Below are positions 55,084 to 63,412 of a stretch of DNA of 64,000 nucleotides, in pieces. Below the pieces are notes generated by a model. That model was not told the origin of the DNA. It saw only the letters and a program-made list of their open reading frames with translations, and did no database searches. Position 1 is the first letter of the stretch. Each line of letters begins with the position of its first letter. The position numbers were made by a program, and so were the translations under genes. The DNA comes from Bacteroidales bacterium. GTDB lineage: Bacteria > Bacteroidota > Bacteroidia > Bacteroidales > P3. The DNA lies in NCBI GenBank assembly GCA_017479705.1, contig JAFVCA010000038.1, positions 62,001-126,000 of the forward strand, read 5' to 3'.

Positions 55084-56285
55084 AGAAAGCCATAGTCCTT
55101 TTCGGGATGCTCGGAGTATTTGGCGTGCTCCGGGCGCAGAACAGTTTCACCTTCAACTGGCATGGTTTTGCCAACCCGCACTACTATGCCGACAGCCGCA
55201 GCGTGGTGGGCGGACGCGAGGACATGATGCTCTTCTACCCCAAGCCCATAGTGCGCGACAGCTTAGGACGCGACATCAATGACGGGTGGCAAGCCAACAT
55301 GCTGGCCATCACGGCACGGCTCAATCTCACCGTCAACGGGCCCGAAATATGGGGAGCGCAGAGCCGCGCCTTTATCGAAGGGGATTTCACCGGGGCCACC
55401 AACGCAACCAATAACAACCTCCGGCTGCGGCACGCCTACATAGCCTTGGAGTGGGACAACCACAAGCTCCTTATGGGACAATACTGGTACGCCATGGTGG
55501 TCCACGAGATTATGCCTATGACCAACCCTCTGAACATGGGTGCACCCTTCCATCCCTACGCACGGCAGCCACAGGTGCGCTACAGCTACTTCCCCACCCC
55601 CAACTGGGAGCTGATGGCTGTTGCCCAATGGCAGTTAGACAATACGAGCCAAGGACTGTTGAACGGCACCGCGCAGAGCAGCACCCTCTTTGCCCGCCAC
55701 AGCCTGTTGCCAGAGATGAATGCGCAGCTGCGCTACCGCCACGGGAACCTGCTGGTAGGTGCCGCCGCCAACCTGAAGAGCATCCAACCCGTGGTCAACA
55801 CCACTGGGACAGCCGCGCCGCAACAGCTGCACCAATCGTTCACCTACTCCCTGTTTGGCAGCTACCGATGGGGACAGGTGACGTTCAAGTGTCAGACCCT
55901 CCTGAATAACAGCCTTTACGAGGGATGCTCGTTGGGCGGATACCTGATGTACAACTTCATCGACGGCGTTCCCACATCGTTTCGCGACTGGCACTTCAAC
56001 ACCGTCTGGTTGGACATAGAGCGCACCCACGGACACTGGCGTCCGGGGATATTCTTTGGCTATGCTGAGAATGCCGAAAAGAATGTTGCACCACCCAGCT
56101 ATGGTCCCGTGACCGTCCTGGGCCGCGGCTACGACCTTGCCTACCTGTGGCGCATACAGCCGCGCCTCACATATACCACGCTGAAAGGGCTCTCCTTCAC
56201 CGGTGAGGCGGAATACACCTACGCTGGCTATGTCGAGCCCGTGGGCAACCTCCGTCTTTCATTAAGTGCCGTTTATGCATTCTAA
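55080..56285 (+). CDS. Outer-membrane beta-barrel protein
   Basis: The product is 401 residues with a signal peptide (MKKAIVLFGMLGVFGVLRAQ). The mature part consists of alternating amphipathic strands (ARLNLTVNGPEIWGAQSRAFIEGDF, LRLRHAYIALEWDNHKLLMGQYW, MNAQLRYRHGNLLVGAAANL), and it ends in an aromatic-terminated strand, LSLSAVYAF. This is the pattern of a porin. The substrate is not known. It is coupled to the membrane protein upstream, and its 3' end overlaps the start of the PHP phosphatase gene by 11 bases. Confidence 0.82.
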   Translation: MKKAIVLFGMLGVFGVLRAQNSFTFNWHGFANPHYYADSRSVVGGREDMMLFYPKPIVRDSLGRDINDGWQANMLAITARLNLTVNGPEIWGAQSRAFIEGDFTGATNATNNNLRLRHAYIALEWDNHKLLMGQYWYAMVVHEIMPMTNPLNMGAPFHPYARQPQVRYSYFPTPNWELMAVAQWQLDNTSQGLLNGTAQSSTLFARHSLLPEMNAQLRYRHGNLLVGAAANLKSIQPVVNTTGTAAPQQLHQSFTYSLFGSYRWGQVTFKCQTLLNNSLYEGCSLGGYLMYNFIDGVPTSFRDWHFNTVWLDIERTHGHWRPGIFFGYAENAEKNVAPPSYGPVTVLGRGYDLAYLWRIQPRLTYTTLKGLSFTGEAEYTYAGYVEPVGNLRLSLSAVYAF

Positions 56286-57123
56286 CTACCACACACACTC
56301 CACCTATTGCGACGGCAAGGCCTCACCCCGGCAGATGGTGGACTTTGCCCTCGCCCATAGTTTCACCCACCTCGGATTCTCGGGCCACTCGCCCCTGCCC
56401 TACAGAAACACCTTCTCCATCCATGAGGACCGATACCTTGAGTATTGCGACACCGTCCGGGCCCTGGCACAGGAGTTTGCCGACCGCATTGACATTCGGC
56501 TTGGGCTTGAAATAGACTATGTTCCGGGCCTCTGCGAGGATTTCACGCCCCTCGTTGAGCAGGGCGGGCTGCAATACACCATCGGCAGCATACACCTCAT
56601 CCCCCCGCCCGACCATGTGGAGTACCTGCGCGACCACCCTTCCGAGGCCGCAGAACACCTGTGGATGATTGACGGCCCGCACTACCAAATCTACGATGAA
56701 GGCCTACAACGCCTGTTTGGTGGCGACATACGCCGCGCTGTCCGCTGCTTTTTCGACCAGAACAACCGCATGATTGAGAGCCAACGCCCCACGATTGTGG
56801 GCCATTTTGACAAGATTGTCATGCACAACCGCGACCGCTATTTCCACTATGACGAGCCGTGGTTCCGCGACCTTGTGTACGAAACTGTGCAACTCATCCA
56901 TGAAACTGGCTGCATCTGCGAGGTCAATACCCGCGGCATCTACAAAGGCCGCCACAACGACTACTACCCCGCACGCGACACCCTGCGCCACATGAACACC
57001 CTCGGCATCCCCGTCATTGTCAGCACCGATGCCCATGCCCCGGAGGACCTTGTCCGCACCGAAGGGGCCGAAGAGTTCCTTGCCACCATCCACTACCGCA
57101 ACATCGTCACCACCCTGCCATAA
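56275..57123 (+). CDS. PHP-domain histidinol-phosphatase
   Basis: The product is 282 residues from the ATG at 56275; a GTG at 56266 is possible but inside the preceding gene. The PHP metal motifs are present: NYHTHSTYCDG, GFSGHSPLPY, LGLEIDYVPG, IGSIHLI, IVGHFDKI, EVNTRGIY and STDAHAP. This matches the HisK-type histidinol-phosphate phosphatase of histidine synthesis. No other his genes are near, so a different phosphatase substrate is possible. The overlap with the barrel gene suggests coupled translation. Confidence 0.87.
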   Translation: MHSNYHTHSTYCDGKASPRQMVDFALAHSFTHLGFSGHSPLPYRNTFSIHEDRYLEYCDTVRALAQEFADRIDIRLGLEIDYVPGLCEDFTPLVEQGGLQYTIGSIHLIPPPDHVEYLRDHPSEAAEHLWMIDGPHYQIYDEGLQRLFGGDIRRAVRCFFDQNNRMIESQRPTIVGHFDKIVMHNRDRYFHYDEPWFRDLVYETVQLIHETGCICEVNTRGIYKGRHNDYYPARDTLRHMNTLGIPVIVSTDAHAPEDLVRTEGAEEFLATIHYRNIVTTLP

Positions 57124-57189
57124 GGGTTCATCCCCGGGGTCCAATCTCATGCCCCGAAGGGATATGGAGCCGACGCGGTTGCCGTGGAA

Positions 57190-57233
57190 AAGAAACAGCA
57201 TGCCCGAAAGGAGATTCGAGCATGCTGTTTCTT
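57190..57233. terminator. Hairpin between convergent genes
   Basis: A 14-base-pair perfect hairpin (57190-57203 with 57220-57233, sequence AAGAAACAGCATGC and its complement). It can serve both the phosphatase gene and the lipoprotein gene facing it. Confidence 0.6.
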
Positions 57234-57282
57234 GTCTTGCAGCAGATGACGCGGATATAAGCCGCAACCTGCCATCGGCTGA

Positions 57283-58029
57283 TTAGCGTTGCTTTTCCAA
57301 CTGGGCAATGAGGGATTCGCGGCTGAAGTCCTCTTCGTGTTTCCAGTATTTGATATCGTAGAGGTCCATACCCTTGGGGGTCAACTCATACCAGAATTGC
57401 TCGCCCGTGGAGAACTGGAGGATTTGGCTCGGCATTTCGAAGGAATAGAAGAAATGGAACGAAGCAGTGTCGGCAACGCCTTTGTCGTTGGTGCGCACCA
57501 AAAGGGTGTCCACAAACTGGTAGGTCAGCTTCTTCTGGGGGTCGAGATAGGTGCCGGATAGGGCTTCCAGCTTGCGCTGAAGCAGGAGTTGCTCGTATGC
57601 GGCCATGGGGCTGAGGTTGCCGGGGTCATAGAGCCAAAGGGTGTCGGATTCCGGGTCATTGGGTCTGTGGCAGACGATGATAGTCTGGTCACCCAACTGC
57701 TCCATGACGGCAGTGTCTCCCTCCACACCTACAGCAGTCCATTCCTCAAGGGGGAAGGGTTGGATGATGAAGGTGTCCGCAGACACTTGGAGGAGGGCAA
57801 AGGCAGCGCCGCCCTCGTGCAGCGTGCCGCCGCGGAAGATGTAGAGGTCGGGGTTGTTGGTGACAGTGTCGGAGTGGCCGACGAAGTACTCATAGCCGTC
57901 GAACCAGCAGGTGCCGTCGAAATGGAAGGTTGTGTCGGGTTCGGGAGCGTTGTTGCAAGCGGTGAACAACAGCATCAGACCGAAGGAGAGGGCGGCAAAG
58001 AGCCGCAAAGGTTTAAAGGACTTTTTCAT
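57283..58029 (-). CDS. Lipoprotein of unknown function
   Basis: The product is 248 residues with lipobox FTAC (Cys25). The mature part is rich in beta-type sequence with many aromatic residues (TTFHFDGTCWFDGYEYFVG, LYIFRGGTLHEGGAAFALLQV, TASFHFFYSFEMPSQILQF). No known domain is recognised. It starts directly downstream of an octamer repeat array and is followed by two other envelope protein genes in the same direction upstream (58130 and 59077), perhaps one transcription unit. Confidence 0.68.
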   Translation of the reverse strand: MKKSFKPLRLFAALSFGLMLLFTACNNAPEPDTTFHFDGTCWFDGYEYFVGHSDTVTNNPDLYIFRGGTLHEGGAAFALLQVSADTFIIQPFPLEEWTAVGVEGDTAVMEQLGDQTIIVCHRPNDPESDTLWLYDPGNLSPMAAYEQLLLQRKLEALSGTYLDPQKKLTYQFVDTLLVRTNDKGVADTASFHFFYSFEMPSQILQFSTGEQFWYELTPKGMDLYDIKYWKHEEDFSRESLIAQLEKQR

Positions 58030-58038
58030 TTTGGAATA

Positions 58039-58110
58039 TGTGAATGCTTGAATGTGTTAATGCGTGAATGCTTGAATGTGTTAATGTGTTAATGCGTGAA
58101 TGTGTGAGTC
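58039..58110. repeat. Octamer minisatellite, 8 full units
   Basis: Exact 8-base periodicity with units TGTGAATG, CTTGAATG, TGTTAATG and CGTGAATG, ending with TGTGAGTC. It lies immediately upstream of the 58029 start. Confidence 0.85.
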
Positions 58111-58129
58111 GTGTTTCAATTTTCACTTT

Positions 58130-59071
58130 TCAATTTTCAATTGGAAGGTCATAGTATTGGAATGTGCGTATGTCGATGCGCGTGGGAGTTGAGAGGCTGG
58201 CGGTGGTGCAGCGGACCCAATTGTCGTGGTCGTCGTATTCATAGTAAGCCCGGATGGGGTCGTGGCTGTCGGTATCCGCGTTGCCTACCACCTGCTCCAC
58301 TGTGCGTCCCAGGCTGTCGACACGGGTTGGCGGGGGCAGAGAGGCGTACCAGTTTGTAACCCCATCACGGTCCGTGGAGGAGGCGAGTCTCCCCGTGCTG
58401 TCGTACTGGAAACGCTCAAAGGAGGCATCTGGCCAGGTGCGACGCACAAGGTGGCCGGCGGCATCGTAATCATAGCTGAAACGCGAGCCGTCGGGATAGA
58501 TGAATCGGGAGAGGCGACCATGGCGGTCGTAGTGGAGACGGAACGTGTGGTGCTTGCCGTCGGGACCCGTGATGCGGGCCTTGCAACGGCGGCCGTGCCA
58601 GGAATAGCTATAGGTGGTGAGGGTGTGGAGCGGGCCAAGGGTGTCCAACACTTCTATATTACCAGCGGAGGTTCTCTGCACGTCCACGGTGTCCTGCCAG
58701 CACTGCTCACGGATGCGGCGGCCAAGGCTGTCGTAGTCGAAATGCAGATGCCGTTGGGTCTCGCGGTCGCGGTAGTAAAAGTCCACACACTTTCCCTCGG
58801 CGTCGAAGCCCACCACCGTCTGCGAGACGATGCCGTCGGAGTATTCGTGCAGGGTGCGTTGAGTGAATAGTGCCACCGGGCCTTGGAACTGGTCAGCGTA
58901 GGTGGTGTAGCGGTTAAAATCGTCCGGAAGGTTGGGCACGTAGGGAAATGGCACATCCCCACTGCTGCATGCTGAAGAAAGCATGGACACAGCAGAGATG
59001 GTAATAAGTGCACGGAGGACCGAGAGCCTCCCCTTCTGGCAGGATGATATGAACCGTCGCGGGACAGCCAT
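58130..59071 (-). CDS. YD-repeat (RHS-like) lipoprotein
   Basis: The product is 313 residues with lipobox SSAC (Cys35). Repeats of the YD type follow one another: RHLHFDYDSLGRRIREQ, HTFRLHYDRHGRLSRF, SRFSYDYDAAGHLVRRTW, ERFQYDSTGRLASSTD, IRAYYEYDDHDNWVR. There is no RHS core or toxin domain, so it is a short surface or periplasmic repeat protein. Codons around residues 129-139 (VQRTSAGNIEV) are formed by a copy of the palindromic repeat seen in several intergenic places, placed in frame. Function unknown. Confidence 0.78.
   Translation of the reverse strand: MAVPRRFISSCQKGRLSVLRALITISAVSMLSSACSSGDVPFPYVPNLPDDFNRYTTYADQFQGPVALFTQRTLHEYSDGIVSQTVVGFDAEGKCVDFYYRDRETQRHLHFDYDSLGRRIREQCWQDTVDVQRTSAGNIEVLDTLGPLHTLTTYSYSWHGRRCKARITGPDGKHHTFRLHYDRHGRLSRFIYPDGSRFSYDYDAAGHLVRRTWPDASFERFQYDSTGRLASSTDRDGVTNWYASLPPPTRVDSLGRTVEQVVGNADTDSHDPIRAYYEYDDHDNWVRCTTASLSTPTRIDIRTFQYYDLPIEN
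58655..58680. repeat. Palindromic repeat inside a coding sequence
   Basis: TATATTACCAGCGGAGG followed by TTCTCTGCA. It matches the intergenic copy at 59600-59625 with two changes. It is read in frame by the YD-repeat lipoprotein gene. Confidence 0.65.
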
Positions 59072-59076
59072 GCACG

Positions 59077-59574
59077 CTACTCGGTTAGTGCCTTGGCCAC
59101 GATGGCAGCCAGTTTGCCTTCGGATTGTGCCTTGATAAGTTTTTCGGTCAAGGAACTCTTGCCCACGGACTCCTTGTAGGACTCATAGTAGCGCAGCATC
59201 TCCTCGACGGCGACGTTGGCACAGACGAGAGGCTCCGTGTCCTTGTACTGAAGGGCTTGGCGGGTCCAGGCGGCAAGGTAGGCCATAAGAAGTTCGGGTT
59301 TCTTGACGTCGGTGAGGTCGGCGCTGACAGGGATGCTCACCTCGGGCGAGCCGGAAAGCCAGCGGACAAGGAACGAGGTACACTCCTCATGCTTGGGATG
59401 GTTGAAGGCAGGGTCGGAAGTGAGGAGGTAGTTGCAGCAGTTGAGGATGTCGGTTTCATACTTGGCATAATCCGACGGCCACATCTTTTCCGGCAGGATG
59501 GGGAGTGAGAACTGCTGGGCAAAGAGCCACTGCGAAGCGAGGAGGGCTACTGCAAGGAAGAGGATTTTTTTCAT
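59077..59574 (-). CDS. Exported protein of unknown function
   Basis: The product is 165 residues with a cleavable signal peptide (MKKILFLAVALLASQWLFAQ). The mature part is helical: MWPSDYAKYETDILNCCNYLL, HEECTSFLVRWLSGSPEVSIPV, ELLMAYLAAWTRQALQYKD and VAVEEMLRYYESYKESVGKSSL. Similar small exported helical proteins are common in Bacteroidota without a known role. It lies 5 bases upstream of the YD-repeat gene in the same direction. Confidence 0.72.
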   Translation of the reverse strand: MKKILFLAVALLASQWLFAQQFSLPILPEKMWPSDYAKYETDILNCCNYLLTSDPAFNHPKHEECTSFLVRWLSGSPEVSIPVSADLTDVKKPELLMAYLAAWTRQALQYKDTEPLVCANVAVEEMLRYYESYKESVGKSSLTEKLIKAQSEGKLAAIVAKALTE

Positions 59575-59599
59575 GATTGCTATAAGTTTAGTTTACAAA

Positions 59600-59625
59600 T
59601 ATATTACCGGCGGAGGTTCTCCGCA
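59600..59625. repeat. 15-base palindromic repeat
   Basis: GCGGAGGTTCTCCGC at 59610-59624, preceded by ATATTACCG. It lies between sdaA and the 59077 gene, with its 3' end 6 bases before the stop of sdaA. Confidence 0.7.
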
Positions 59626-59630
59626 TGTTA

Positions 59631-60821
59631 TTATTCATCGATAGCGAGACCGCCGAGGGCGGTTTCCTTGTAAAGGCTTGGGAGGTCGTGGCCGGTGCGG
59701 CGCATGGTGCGGACCACCTTGTCGAAGGAGATGATGTGCTTGCCGTCGCTCATCATGGCGTAGATGTTGATGTCGAGAGCACGGAGGGCAGCCATGGCAT
59801 TGCGCTCGATGCAGGGAATCTGAACAAGACCGCAGAGGGGGTCGCAGGTGAGGCCAAGATTGTGTTCCATGGCCATCTCGGCGGCATACTCTATCTGCTG
59901 GGGGCTGCCCCCAAAGAGCTGGTTTGCGGCAACGGCTGCCATGACACAAGCACTCCCCACCTCGCCCTGGCAGCCCACTTCGGCACCGGAGAGAGAGGCA
60001 TTGTGCTTGATGACGTTGGCAAAAAGGGCGGCAGTGGCCATGGCGCGGAGTATCTCAGTATCTGAAAAACTGTGAGCCTGCTGCAAATGATACAGCACCG
60101 CCGGGAGAACACCCGAAGAGCCGCAGGTAGGAGCGGTAACGATATAGCCACCCACAGCGTTGCGCTCGGCAGTTGCAAGGGCATAGGCAATGACGAGGGC
60201 GCGGCTTTGGAGCGACGGCTTGTAGGAGGAGGCGCGGACATAGTACTGGCGGGCTTTGCTGCGCAGGTGGAGACCGCCGGGGATGACCCCTTCGGCCTGC
60301 AGACCTTGGCGGATGGTTTGCTGCATGGTGTTCCACATTTCTTGCAGGTAGTCCCAAATGGCAGGGCCTTCACACTGCTCTACATACTCCCAGTAGGTAA
60401 GACCTTCGCGCTCGATGTAGGGAAGGATTTCGGAAAGGGTGGACATGGAGTAGACGTGCTCTTCGGTGACGGCGGTCGTCTCGTTGGCGAGGGCTCCGCC
60501 TCCGACGCTATAGATAGTCCACTGGTCCGTGGTTCGACCTTCGGAATCAAGAGCCTCGAAGAGCATGCCGTTGGTGTGGAACGGCAGCACCACGTCGGGC
60601 TTCCAAACAATCTCTATAGGGACAGGCGCAGCACCGTCCTGAAGAGCCTTGTCGGTGCGGTGGCCGCGGCCTGTGGCTGCAAGGCTGCCGTAGAGGGTTA
60701 CACGGATGGTGTGAGCCTCAGGGTGGTCGGCCTTGAACTGAAGGGCCGCAGCATGGGGCGCCATGGTGTGACTGCTGGAGGGACCGTAGCCTTTGCGATA
60801 GATTTTCTTGATTGTCTCCAT
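59631..60821 (-). CDS. sdaA: L-serine ammonia-lyase (iron-sulfur type)
   Basis: The product is 396 residues, a single-chain beta-alpha enzyme. The beta part has GPSSSHTMAPHAAALQF, and the alpha part APTCGSSGVLPAVLYHL, GEVGSACVMAAVAANQ and CDPLCGLVQIPCIERN with the cysteines for the 4Fe-4S cluster. It turns serine into pyruvate and ammonia and is oxygen-sensitive, which suits an anaerobe. It has its own promoter, divergent from thiN. Confidence 0.93.
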   Translation of the reverse strand: METIKKIYRKGYGPSSSHTMAPHAAALQFKADHPEAHTIRVTLYGSLAATGRGHRTDKALQDGAAPVPIEIVWKPDVVLPFHTNGMLFEALDSEGRTTDQWTIYSVGGGALANETTAVTEEHVYSMSTLSEILPYIEREGLTYWEYVEQCEGPAIWDYLQEMWNTMQQTIRQGLQAEGVIPGGLHLRSKARQYYVRASSYKPSLQSRALVIAYALATAERNAVGGYIVTAPTCGSSGVLPAVLYHLQQAHSFSDTEILRAMATAALFANVIKHNASLSGAEVGCQGEVGSACVMAAVAANQLFGGSPQQIEYAAEMAMEHNLGLTCDPLCGLVQIPCIERNAMAALRALDINIYAMMSDGKHIISFDKVVRTMRRTGHDLPSLYKETALGGLAIDE

Positions 60822-60909
60822 GTTTCTTCCAAGTTGTGAATGTGTAAACGTGCGATCAATAAGAAATTAAAATCTGATTCCCACATTCAAACATTCAGAC
60901 TTTGTGGAT

Positions 60910-60918
60910 GCAAAAATA
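60910..60918 (-). promoter_or_regulatory. Bacteroidota -7 box for sdaA
   Basis: The reverse strand reads TATTTTTGC, 89 bases before the sdaA start. Confidence 0.55.
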
Positions 60919-60949
60919 CGATTATTTTTCGACATTGAGATTTTTTTTG

Positions 60950-60958
60950 TACTTTTGC
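60950..60958 (+). promoter_or_regulatory. Bacteroidota -7 box for thiN
   Basis: TACTTTTGC, 80 bases before the thiN start. It is only 32 bases from the opposing sdaA box, so the two promoters face away from each other and may compete. Confidence 0.6.
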
Positions 60959-61002
60959 GGCATATTAAATGTCCATGTGACGCTGGTATCAATCTGTAAT
61001 TC

Positions 61003-61029
61003 ATGCGGAGAACCTCCGCCCGTAATATA
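61003..61029. repeat. 15-base palindromic repeat in the thiN leader
   Basis: GCGGAGAACCTCCGC at 61005-61019 followed by CCGTAATATAT, the reverse orientation of the copy at 59600. It lies just before the thiN start and would fold in the mRNA leader. Confidence 0.7.
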
Positions 61030-61037
61030 TAAGGAAT

Positions 61038-61730
61038 ATGAATATCACTATAGTGGCTAACGGTTTGTTCCCTTCGGGGGAATGGGTTGACGGCTTGTTG
61101 CAGCAGTCGGACAGGATTGTTTGCTGCGACGGGGCTTTGGAAAAATACATTGAATGGCGGAGGGGGAGAACCACCGCCAGTGACAAGCAAACGGGTGTGA
61201 CGGTTGTGGGTGACGGGGACTCGTTGCGCAAGGGCGTTTTAGAACAGGCCGCTGCACTGGGTGTTATGGTGAACAGAGTAGTGGTGTCGGAACAGGACGA
61301 CAATGACTTGACAAAGGCTACACGCTATGCGCTGAATGAATGCTGCGGAGAGCCGCCGACGGTGTCAAGGGTGGACTATATCGGTGCGACGGGGCTGAGA
61401 GAGGACCACACGGTGGGCAACATCAGCCTTTTGGCATGGTATATGGAGCAGTACCCCGATGTGCAATTCCGCATGTTGTCGGACTGCGGCATTTTTGTGC
61501 CAATGAGCGGCCATGCCGTTTTCAACACCCATAAGGGGCAACAGGTTTCCCTTTTTTCGCTGACGCCGAGCATCCCGGTGACGACAACGGGACTGCGCTG
61601 GCCCATCAAGGAACGCTGCTTGGATTGGTGGTGGGAGGGCACGCTGAATGAGGCCCTCGGCGGGCAGGTGGAGGTATGGGGAGGAAAAATGGTGGTCTAC
61701 CTGCTGACAGGCGAGCCGCCCATAGCTTGA
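61038..61730 (+). CDS. Thiamine diphosphokinase
   Basis: The product is 230 residues. Family motifs are ITIVANGLFPSGEWV, DRIVCCDGALEKY, TVVGDGDSL, EQDDNDLTKATRYAL and GATGLREDHTVGNISLL, and the C-terminal half has the usual beta-sandwich (ISLFSLTPSIPVTTTGLRWPI-like). It makes thiamine diphosphate from thiamine and ATP. Between CCDGALEKY and VVGDGDS there are extra residues (EWRRGRTTASDKQ) encoded by a stretch resembling the palindromic repeat. Its 3' end overlaps the convergent TSCPD gene by 34 bases. Confidence 0.88.
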   Translation: MNITIVANGLFPSGEWVDGLLQQSDRIVCCDGALEKYIEWRRGRTTASDKQTGVTVVGDGDSLRKGVLEQAAALGVMVNRVVVSEQDDNDLTKATRYALNECCGEPPTVSRVDYIGATGLREDHTVGNISLLAWYMEQYPDVQFRMLSDCGIFVPMSGHAVFNTHKGQQVSLFSLTPSIPVTTTGLRWPIKERCLDWWWEGTLNEALGGQVEVWGGKMVVYLLTGEPPIA

Positions 61731-61960
61731 CGGATGGCCTGGCAGAGCTGGTCGGGACAGGAGGTGTCCTTCCAACCACAACGGATGCCCTCAAGCCGTT
61801 CGAGCACTTGGTCTACATCCATGCCCTCAACAAGGCGGGAGACACCCTGAAGGTTGCCGTGACAGCCACCGTAGAAAGTGACATTATGGAGTTTGCCGTC
61901 GGTGATTTCAAAGTCTATCTGCTGGCTGCAGGTCTGTGATGTTTGGTAGGAATATTGCAT
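61697..61960 (-). CDS. TSCPD domain protein (TIGR03905 type)
   Basis: The product is 87 residues. It matches the small single-domain TSCPD family: YQTSQTCSQQIDFEITDGKL, VTFYGGCHGNLQGVSRLVEGM and CGWKDTSCPDQLCQAI. The domain is related to the C-terminal region of vitamin B12-dependent ribonucleotide reductases; the small form has no established role. The cysteines suggest metal binding. It begins directly next to an octamer array and overlaps thiN tail to tail. Confidence 0.88.
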   Translation of the reverse strand: MQYSYQTSQTCSQQIDFEITDGKLHNVTFYGGCHGNLQGVSRLVEGMDVDQVLERLEGIRCGWKDTSCPDQLCQAIRQAMGGSPVSR

Positions 61961-62040
61961 TGTGATTGTGTGAATGTGTGAATGTGTGAATGTGTGAATG
62001 TGTGAATGCTTGAATGTGTGAATGCTTGAATGTGTGAGTC
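61961..62040. repeat. Octamer minisatellite, about 10 units
   Basis: Exact 8-base periodicity with units TGTGATTG, TGTGAATG (repeated) and CTTGAATG, ending with TGTGAGTC, the same last unit as the array at 58039. It fills the gap between the TSCPD start and the radA stop. Confidence 0.88.
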
Positions 62041-62050
62041 TTATTTTTAA

Positions 62051-63412
62051 TTAAGCGAATAGATTTCGGAAGGCCTCCTCTATGACGCTGACACCGATAA
62101 TCTGGATGTTGTACTTGTTCTGCTCGAGATTGCGGAGGTCGTATTTGGATATGAAAACACGCTCGAAGCCTAAGCGTGCGGCCTCGCTGACGCGGTTGTC
62201 TATGCGGCTTACTGGGCGCACCTCGCCGCTGAGGCCCACCTCGGCGGCAAAGCAATAGCGCGGCGGGACGGGGATGTCGACATTGCTGGAAAGAATGCTA
62301 CAGGCCACGGCGAGGTCGAGTGCGGGGTCGCTGACGCGCATGCCTCCCGCCATATTGAGGAATACATCCTTGGCCCCGAGTTTGAAACCACAGCGTTTTT
62401 CCAGCACGGCAAGGAGCATGTTCATGCGTCGGGTGTCGAAACCGTTGGCGTTGCGCTGGGGCGTGCCATAGACGGCACTGCTGACCAACGACTGCACCTC
62501 GACAAACATGGGGCGTGCCCCCTCAAGGGTGGCAGCCACGGCAGCACCACTAAGCTCTTCATCCCTGTGCGAAAGGAGGAGTGCCGAGGGATTGGAGACC
62601 TCGGCAAGGCCGCTGCCTCGCATCTCGAAGATGCCAATCTCGGAAGTGGAGCCGAAACGGTTCTTCAATGCGCGGAGTATGCGGAACCCGTAATTGCGGT
62701 CGCCCTCAAACTGGAGAACTGCATCAACAATGTGCTCCATCACCTTGGGACCCGCAAGAGTACCGTCCTTGGTGATGTGGCCGATAAGCAGGACGGGGAC
62801 TCCCGTCGTTTTGGCATAATGCTGGAACTCGGTGGTGCACTGGCGTATCTGGCTCACACTGCCCGCCGGGGATTCCACCTCCTCGGTGGTGACAGTCTGG
62901 ATGGAGTCAACAATAAGCAGGTCGGGTTGCACAGCCTCGACATGTTCAAAAATACGCTGGGTAACAGTCTCGCTGACCACATAGCAGCTCTCCGTGTTGA
63001 TACCTATGCGGTCGGCACGCATTTTGATCTGCTGCTCGCTTTCCTCGCCGCTGACATAGAGCAGTCGGCGGTCGTGAATGGCCAAAGCCGTCTGCAACAG
63101 CAGCGTGCTTTTGCCAATACCCGGCTCGCCCCCCAGCAGGAGGAGGCTTCCGGGAACAATGCCACCACCCAACACACGGTCGAACTCGTTGCAATGGGTG
63201 GGTATGCGCTTGGTTTCGCCGTAGGTGACTTCCTGTATGCGCTTGGGGGTTGCCTTAGGGGCTATAGAGCCTGTCTTGACTGCGGGGGATGAACTTTTGA
63301 CTACTTCCTCCACAAAAGTGTTCCACTTGCCGCATTCGGGACAACGTCCTAACCAGGAGGACGACTGGTAGCCGCACTCCTGACAAAAATAATATGTTCG
63401 TGCTTTAGCCAT
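62051..63412 (-). CDS. radA: DNA repair protein RadA
   Basis: The product is 453 residues. It has a zinc finger (Cys10, Cys13, Cys24, Cys27), Walker A GGEPGIGKSTLL, Walker B LLIVDSIQTV, the RadA-specific KNRFGS motif, and a C-terminal Lon-like domain (LGAKDVFLNMAGGMRVSDPALDLAV, AAEVGLSGEVRPV). RadA is a branch-migration helicase in recombination and transformation. Its start overlaps the ThrE-type gene by 8 bases. Confidence 0.95.
   Translation of the reverse strand: MAKARTYYFCQECGYQSSSWLGRCPECGKWNTFVEEVVKSSSPAVKTGSIAPKATPKRIQEVTYGETKRIPTHCNEFDRVLGGGIVPGSLLLLGGEPGIGKSTLLLQTALAIHDRRLLYVSGEESEQQIKMRADRIGINTESCYVVSETVTQRIFEHVEAVQPDLLIVDSIQTVTTEEVESPAGSVSQIRQCTTEFQHYAKTTGVPVLLIGHITKDGTLAGPKVMEHIVDAVLQFEGDRNYGFRILRALKNRFGSTSEIGIFEMRGSGLAEVSNPSALLLSHRDEELSGAAVAATLEGARPMFVEVQSLVSSAVYGTPQRNANGFDTRRMNMLLAVLEKRCGFKLGAKDVFLNMAGGMRVSDPALDLAVACSILSSNVDIPVPPRYCFAAEVGLSGEVRPVSRIDNRVSEAARLGFERVFISKYDLRNLEQNKYNIQIIGVSVIEEAFRNLFA

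Noticed and set aside
56266..56274. GTG start of the PHP phosphatase
   Set aside because: The ATG at 56275 gives the usual short lead to the first metal motif (HSNYHTH); the GTG adds only three residues inside the preceding gene.
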